Shown here: positions 57,804-64,000 of the stretch, in pieces
Layout of the letters: every line of letters begins with the position of its first letter
Numbering within the stretch: position 1 is the first letter of the stretch
Source: Tupaia tana
Taxonomy: Eukaryota > Chordata > Mammalia > Scandentia > Tupaiidae
Assembly: GCA_026018925.1 (NCBI GenBank)
Contig: JAKSZU010000009.1
Location: forward strand, 84,890,139 to 84,954,138
DNA length: 64,000 nt
Direction: 5' to 3'
Position numbers and translations under genes: made by a program
Notes under the pieces: generated by a model
Seen by the model: the letters and a program-made list of their open reading frames with translations, nothing else
Databases searched by the model: none
What the model was told of the DNA's origin: nothing

Positions 57804-58976
57804 ATGTCCAAGATAGAATTCAGAACATTCATGTTGAAGAAATACTATGAGCTGGAACAGGAAAGAGACAAGGAACTACAGGAGATGAGAAAGTCTTTCC
57901 CATGATATAAAAGAATAAATGGACACACTAAGAAAGAATAAGATGGAAATATTAGAGGTGAAGTCTGTAATACAGGACATCAAAAACTCTCTCGAAAGTA
58001 CTAAAAGTTGATTAGACCATGCTGAAGGTCAAATCTCTGACATAGAAGATAAAATTTCTGACCTAGAGAAAACCACCAAAAAGATGAGAAAATAACAAAA
58101 TAAAATGAGGATAACATACAAGAAATACTAGATTCCATTAGACATACTAACATCCGAATAATTGGCATCCCAGAAAATGAAGAAACCAATAAGGGCATGG
58201 ACAACCTATTCCATGAAATCTTGGAAGAAAATTTTCCAAGTCTAGAGAGGCACTCAAGCATCCAGAACCAAGAAATACAAAGGACCCCAAATAGAATCAA
58301 GCCAAGAAGTTCTTCCCCAAGGCATATCATAGCCAGACTGGCTAAGACCACAGATAAAGATAAGATACTAAAACTGGCAAGAGAGAAATGACAAGTGATT
58401 TACAAAGATCACCCCATCAGGCTAACACCAAACTTCTCAATGGAAACAATGCAAGCAAGGAAAGAATGGGAAGATGTATCGAAAGTGTTAAGAGAGAAAC
58501 AATTTCAGCCAAGATTATTGTATCCTGCAAGATTATCCTTCATATGGAAAAAAAAAAAGATTAAAATCTTCTCAGACAGGGAACCAGCAGTTAGCGTAAT
58601 GACTATGTCACTGGACTCCCACGTAGTCGACCGCAGATCGCATACCGGACCCGGTGGCTTAAAACTCACGCCGGGCGCATGTACATGCGTGCCCAAGATC
58701 CCGAGAGGAGAATGGAGGAGAAGGGATTGCGGCGTGACCGTCCCCCCTGGGGGGTGATTTCTCGCTTTCTGTCTATGTCTATCTCTGTCTGTCTGGCGAG
58801 CACACACACCCTATAGCAAAAATCTCTCCAAAAAAAAAAAAAAAAGAAAAAAAGAAAAAGAAAAGAAAAGAAAAAAAAAGAAAGTCTTCTCAGACAAACA
58901 AAACCTGAAAGAATTTGCCAGTACCAGTCCAGCTCTCCAAGAAACCCTGAAGAAAGTACTGTTCCAGGAAAACTAA
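57804..58976 (+). pseudogene. L1-F ORF1, broken by frameshifts and a SINE
   Basis: Opens MSKIEFRTFMLKKYYELEQE. Frameshift near 57903 and stops near 58010 in the coiled coil. RRM block NIRIIGIPENEETNKGMDNL near 58150-58210. C-terminal domain REKQFQPRLLYPARLSFIW near 58490-58545, then a SINE, then the remainder FQEN and stop TAA at 58974-58976. Confidence 0.84.
58579..58884 (+). mobile_element. tRNA-derived SINE in L1-F ORF1
   Basis: Full-length copy with a long A/GAAAA-rich tail (58829-58884). Duplication TCTTCTCAGACA at 58567-58578 and 58885-58896. Confidence 0.93.
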
Positions 58977-59020
58977 AGAAGTAACAGCCAGAAACAAAAG
59001 AGTAAAAGGCAACTAAGACA

Positions 59021-62000
59021 ATGGCCAACTTAAACGTCGGGACAGATCCAGTAACATTGATAATAACATTGAATGTGAATGGATTAAATTCTCCAATCAA
59101 GAGACACAGACTGGCTGAATGCATTAAAAAACAGAAACCCTCTATCTGTTGCCTACAGGAAACCCACTTCATGGACAAAGATATACATAGACTGAAAGTG
59201 AAGGGTTGGAAAAAGATTTTCCATGCAAATAGGAACCAAAAAAGAACTGGAGTTGCAATACTAATCTCTGACAAAATAGGCTTTAAAACAAAAACAGTTC
59301 GAAGAGACAAAGAAGGGCACTATATTGTAGTAAAAGGGTCAATCGATCAAGAAGATATAACACCTATTAATATCTATGTGCCTAACCACAGGAGCACCCA
59401 AATATGTGAAGGAACGACTACTAGATCTAAAAAAGGAGAGAGACTGCTACACACAAATTGTTGGAGACCTCCACAATGCACTATTCCCTCTGGACAGATC
59501 ATCTAGACAAAAAATAGGTAAAGACATAAAGGATCTAAATGATATCATAAATCAAATGGACTTAACAGATATCTGTAAAACTTTCCATCTCCAAACCTCG
59601 AGATACACTTTTTCATTGCTGCCACATGGAACATTTTCGAAGATTGACCACATCATAGGGCAGAAAGCAAGCCTCTACAGATTCAAAGGCATAGAAACTA
59701 TACACAGCATCTTCTCCAACCATGATGGAATTAAACTTGAGTTTAATTTCAAGAGAAATTCTCAAATATACTCAAATACATGGAAACTTAATAACCTACT
59801 CCTGAATGAATCCACAACTACTGAAGAAATAAAGACCAAAATCAAAAGGTTCATGGAAGCCAATGACATTGAGGACTCGAGTTTCCATAATCTTTGAGAC
59901 ACTGCTAAAGCAGTCTTAAGAAGGAAGTTCATAGCAATTAGTTCACATAAGAGGAATATGGAGAAAAGGTAAATGGATCACCTAATATCATGCCTCACAG
60001 AATTGGAAATGCAACAACAAAATGATCCAAAAAACTCCAGGAGAAAGGAAATAATAAAGATAAGAGCAGAAATAAATAAAATAGAAAATAAACAAACTAT
60101 ACAGAAAATAAATGAAAGTAAAAGCTGGTTCTTTGAAAAGATAAACAAAATCGATACAAGACTAGCGAGACTTATTAAGAAGAAGAGAGAAAGTACTCAG
60201 GTTATTCAGATCTGCAATGAAGAAGGCAAAATAACAACAGACATAGTAGAAATACAAAACATTATTAGAGGATACTATGAACATCTGTATGCCAAGAAAC
60301 AAGACAATCTGGATTAGATGGACAAATTCCTGGACACGTATAATCTACCTAGATTGAGCCAGGAGGATATAGATAGTCTGAATAGGTCCATAACAAGCCA
60401 GGAGATCAAATCAGTTATAAATAACCTCCCTACAAAGAAAAGCCCTGGCCCAGAAGGATTCACCTCTGAATTCTACAAAACTTTCAAAGAAGAGTTAACC
60501 CCCATTCTGCTCAAGTTATTTCTAAAGATCCAAAAGGGTGAATCTCTCCCTAATTCATCCTATGAAGCCTCTATCACCCTTACCCTTAAAACAGATAAGG
60601 ACAAGACAAGGAAGGAAAACTATAGACCAATATCCCTGATGAATATAGACGCAAAGATTCTCAACAAGATACTAGCAAATCATATACAACACTTATAAAA
60701 AAAGATTACACATCATGATCAGGTAGGCTTTATTCCAGGAATACAAGGTTGGTTCAACATACACAAAACCATAAATGTAATACACCATATTAATAGGAAT
60801 AAAGATTAAAACCATATAGTCATATCAATTGATGCAGAAAAGCATTTAATAAGATACGACATTCCTTCATGATCAAGACTCTCAGCAAAATAGGGCATAG
60901 AAGAGACATTTCTCAACACAATAAAAGCTATCTATGAAAAACCCATAGCAAACATCATCCTCAAAGGAGAAAAGCTGAAAGCTTTTCTACTAAAAACGGG
61001 TACAAGACAAGGATGTCCACTTTCTCCACTCCTCTTCCATATAGTACTGGAAGTCCTGGACATTGCAACCAGAAAAGGGGAAAAAATAAAGGGCATTCAA
61101 ATAGGAAAAGAAGAGGTCAAACTCTCTCTATTTGCAGATGACATGATTGTATACATAGAAGACCCAATGGTTTCCATAAAAAATTTTCTGGAAGTAATAC
61201 ATGAATATAGTAAAATTGTAGGATACAAAATTAATATACATAAATCTATAGCATTTCTGTATATGAGCAACAGGCAGACGGAGATAGAACTGAAAAAAAG
61301 TTATTCCATTTACCATAGCCACAAAATTATAAGATACTTAGGGATAATACTAACCAAAGAAGTTAAAGACCTCCACAAGGAAAACTATGAGAATATAAAA
61401 AAAGAAATTGAAAATGACACAAAAAAGTGGAAGGACATCCCATATTCCTGGATTGGAAGAATTAATATAATCAAAATGGCTATTCTACCCAAATTAATCT
61501 ACCTATTTAATGCAATGCCAATCAAAGTACCAGACACATTCTTCACAGATCTAGAAAAGACAATGATAAAGTTTGTCTGGAATCATAAGAGACCCCATAT
61601 TGCCAAAGAAGTTCTGCGCAAGAAGAGTGGAGTGGGCGACATCTCACTCCCTGACCCAAAAATATACTACAAAGTGTGGTAATCAAAACAGCATGGTACT
61701 GGCACAGAAACAGACAGTTGGATCAATGGAATGGAATAGAGTCCCCATAAATAAATGCTCAAAGATACAGGCAACTGATTTTTGACAAGGAGTACCAGTC
61801 AATCCAGTGGGAAAAGGAAAACCTCTTTAGCAAATGGTGCTGGCAAAACTGCATCTCCACTTGCAGAAAGATGAATCTGAACCCCTACCTCTCACCTCTG
61901 ACAAAAATAAAGTCACGGTGGATCAAAGATCTAAATCTAAGACCTCAAACTGTAAAACTGCTCCTGAAAAACATCAGGGAAACTCTGGGAGACATTGGGA

Positions 62001-62253
62001 TAGGGAAAGACTTCTTAAATAAGACTCCCAATGCACAGTCAATAATCCCCAAAATAGACAAGTTGGATTCCATCAGACTAAGAAGTTTCTGCATTGCAAA
62101 AGACACAGTGATTATTGTGAATAGACAGCCCTCAGAATGGGAAAATATTTTTGTAAACTATGCGTCAGATAAGGGATTGATAACCAGAATTCACAAGGAA
62201 CTCAAGCAGCTCTTCCGAAACAAGACAATCAATCCTATTAAAAGATGGGAGAA

Positions 62254-62292
<39 letters not shown>

Positions 62293-62875
62293 TAGAGATG
62301 ACATACGAATAGCTAAAATGCATACGAAAAATTGCTCAACATCCCTCATTGTAAGAGGAATGCAGATCAAAACAACAATGAGATATCACCGAACCCCAGT
62401 CAGAATGTCTAAGATTACAAAAACAAAATATGATAAGTGCTGGCGGGGGTGTGGTGAAAAGGGAACTCTCTTACACTGCTGGTGGGAATGTAAATTGGTC
62501 CAATCACTGTGGAGAACAATTTGGAGATTCCTCAAAAATCTACAAACAGAACTCCCATATGATCCAGCAATCCCACTCCTTGGTATCTATCCGAAGGACA
62601 GAAGAATACTTAATCGGAAAAGTGCTTGCACATCGATGTTTATTGTGGCACTATTCACAATTGCTAAGTCATGGAAACAACCCAAATGCCCATGAACTGA
62701 TGAATGGTTAGAAAAACTGTGGCACATATACTCAACGGAATACTATTCATCCATAAAGAACAACAAAACCCTGGCTTTTGGCAGGAAGTGGATGAATATG
62801 GAAGACTTACTGCTGAGTAAAGCAAGCCATGCTATGAAGGAGAGGCATTGTGTGTCCACACTTAATATATACTGA
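59021..62875 (+). pseudogene. L1-F ORF2, broken
   Basis: Endonuclease from MANLNVGTDPVTLIITLNVN at 59021, frameshifted near 59390 into the next piece (59376-59897). RT fingers at 60318-60698, FADD at 61131-61142, palm/thumb 61143-61682, C-terminal piece of 274 codons (61871-62695) with the Cys knuckle [18 protein letters not shown] near 62437-62490. A 27-base A run at 62261-62287 encodes nine extra Lys. Stop TGA at 62873-62875. Confidence 0.88.
62261..62287. repeat. A27 run inside L1-F ORF2
   Basis: A pure A run replaces a short Lys-coding stretch. Its length (27) keeps the reading frame open. Confidence 0.9.
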
Positions 62876-63170
62876 GTGTCTGCATTCTATGACTGAAACT
62901 AATTGTCTAAAGGATATAGAAACTCAGTATATAGATGTAAATACCAGATATAGTGTGTGTGAAAGAGGAGAGTCTGAGGAATGACATTTGGGGGAGGGAC
63001 AGGGAGGCAAAGCATTAATGGCACAAAGAGGTGTGGTATTATCTGTTGAAAATATTTCATAGTTTTATCAACTGTACTAGGGAGAAATGTTCACCTGTTG
63101 AAATATCCATCTTGTAAGACAAATAATGATGTGATTGAATGTATGGAAGAAAATGAAATAAAAAAAGAAA
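62876..63170 (+). other. L1-F 3' UTR
   Basis: Contains GAAAGAGGAGAGTCTGAGGA, TTTATCAACTGTACTAGGGA and ATGTGATTGAATGTATG before an A-rich tail. Confidence 0.75.
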
Positions 63171-63430
63171 AAAGTATAATAAAAAATAAAGAAAATAAAG
63201 AGAATAAATCATCATCATCTAAAAAAAAGATGAAAAGCTATTTGATGGTGATAATGTGGATAGTAATGTCTTTGTCTTGACTGACATGCATGGTAATTGT
63301 GCTGGAAAAAGAAATGTAATACACTGTAAAGATATATGTGACTCAATGTAATATAAAAATAATGATAATAATAAATAAAATTAAATTAAAAATTAAAAAA
63401 GTAGAATAAAATAAATTAAAAAATAAAAAA
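63160..63430. repeat. A-rich low-complexity region
   Basis: AAAATAAAGAAAATAAAG-type sequence with a piece of L1 3' UTR-like text (63235-63355: TTTGATGGTGATAATGTGGA to ACTCAATGTAAT) between two A-rich stretches, so probably a second truncated L1 tail. Confidence 0.65.
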
Positions 63431-63798
63431 AGGACAAAAAACCAGACGGTACTGAACTGTCAGAGAAAAAATTCAGATCATTTATGGTGACAAAACTCTA
63501 TGAGATGGTATTATCAGTTGAAGATATTTTGATCAACTGGACTGGGGAGAAATGTTCACATATTGAAATGTTCACTTTGTAAGCTAAATAATGTGATTGA
63601 ATGCATAAAAATAAAACTAAATTAAAAAAATTCTCTATGAGATGGAAGAGAAAAGAGACAACAAACTCCAGGAGATGAGAAAATTTTTCCATGATTTGAA
63701 AGTAAAAAAGGACACCATACAAAAGAATCAAGTGAAACTGTTAGAGATAAAGACTGTACTACAGGAAATAAAAACCTCTTTTGAAAGTATTAAAATTC
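63431..63798 (+). pseudogene. L1 ORF1 N-terminal fragment
   Basis: Reads as the ORF1 opening and coiled coil in pieces (EKKFRSFMVTKLYEM near 63462-63507, then KRDNKLQEMRKFFHDLKVKKDT near 63652-63715). It is interrupted by a tiny L1 insertion and then cut by a SINE. Confidence 0.7.
63509..63632 (+). mobile_element. 124-bp L1 insertion (3' UTR only)
   Basis: Severely 5'-truncated L1: only the last ~100 bp of the 3' UTR (TTTGATCAACTGGACTGGGG through AATGTGATTGAATGCAT) plus an A-rich tail. Perfect 13-bp duplication CTCTATGAGATGG at 63496-63508 and 63633-63645. Confidence 0.93.
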
Positions 63799-64000
63799 GG
63801 AACCAGCAGTTGGCATAATGTCTATGTCACTGGACTCCCATGTAGTCAACTGTGGTTTGAGTCCCATGTCCGGTGGCTTAAACTCATACCAGGCACTTGT
63901 GCATGAGTGCCCAAAATCCCAAGAGGAAAATGAAAGAGAAAGGGATTGCAGCATGGCCAACCCCCTGGGGGGTGATTTCTCTCTTTCTGTCTCTGTTTTC
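63799..64000 (+). mobile_element. tRNA-derived SINE, cut by window end
   Basis: Head GGAACCAGCAGTTGGCATAATG, body GGGGGGTGATTTCTCTC, then the window stops in the CTGTCT block. CpGs are mostly lost, so an older copy. Confidence 0.88.

Larger units (their letters stand above)
56876..63170 (+). mobile_element. L1-F: LINE-1, plus strand
   Basis: Two 5' repeats, leader (57111-57803), ORF1 (57804-58976), ORF2 (59021-62875), 3' UTR to about 63170 with an A-rich tail. The ORFs are close in sequence to L1-A. A SINE lies in ORF1. Several frameshifts make it inactive. Confidence 0.86.

Overview
This window is repeat-dense DNA from a placental mammal. I see no intact host gene, exon set, tRNA gene, rRNA gene or CRISPR. 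The assignment rests on eutherian-type LINE-1 (L1) elements (two-ORF layout, FADD reverse transcriptase box, conserved 3' UTR), a tRNA-derived SINE present in more than 20 copies, and a class I (gammaretrovirus-like) endogenous provirus. One degenerate SINE at 56346-56590 looks like a tRNA/ID-like head joined to a 7SL-like tail, which would hint at Euarchontoglires. I cannot name the species.

Layout. (1) 1-13369: plus-strand L1-A, whose 5' UTR is an enormous array of about 39 monomers of ~210 bp running off the left edge. Its ORF1 and ORF2 are broken. (2) 13370-16618: a second, diverged array of the same monomer type in the opposite orientation, split by a solo LTR (15007-15565), then an antisense ORF2 scrap. 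(3) 17679-25270: a minus-strand provirus with two LTRs, a 4-bp target duplication, primer-binding site, polypurine tract and gag relics, carrying two SINEs. (4) 25310-33735: SINEs, L1 3' ends and the old L1-B. (5) 33740-55270: a nest of minus-strand L1s. L1-C (33961-40814) and L1-D (about 40940-51335) lie within what appears to be the older L1-E (33740-33943 and 51345-55270). (6) 55345-56870: SINE-in-SINE and SINE-in-L1 nests. (7) 56876-63170: plus-strand L1-F, then L1 ORF1 scraps and a SINE cut by the right edge.

The most interesting signal is in the L1 promoters. L1-A, L1-C and L1-D share one homologous monomer, joined to the non-repeated 5' UTR at the same monomer phase, but carry very different copy numbers (about 39, 1.5 and 5). 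L1-D has a second 285-bp monomer class stacked upstream. L1-E and L1-F carry unrelated tandem 5' repeats (~123 bp and ~130 bp). All arrays of the main monomer contain short units lacking the same ~85-bp A/T-rich half, and the L1-A array shows higher-order repeats of ~1.9 kb, like a satellite. This suggests an L1 lineage that repeatedly acquired tandem promoters, one of which grew to satellite size. All coding sequences are broken, so nothing here looks able to move on its own.
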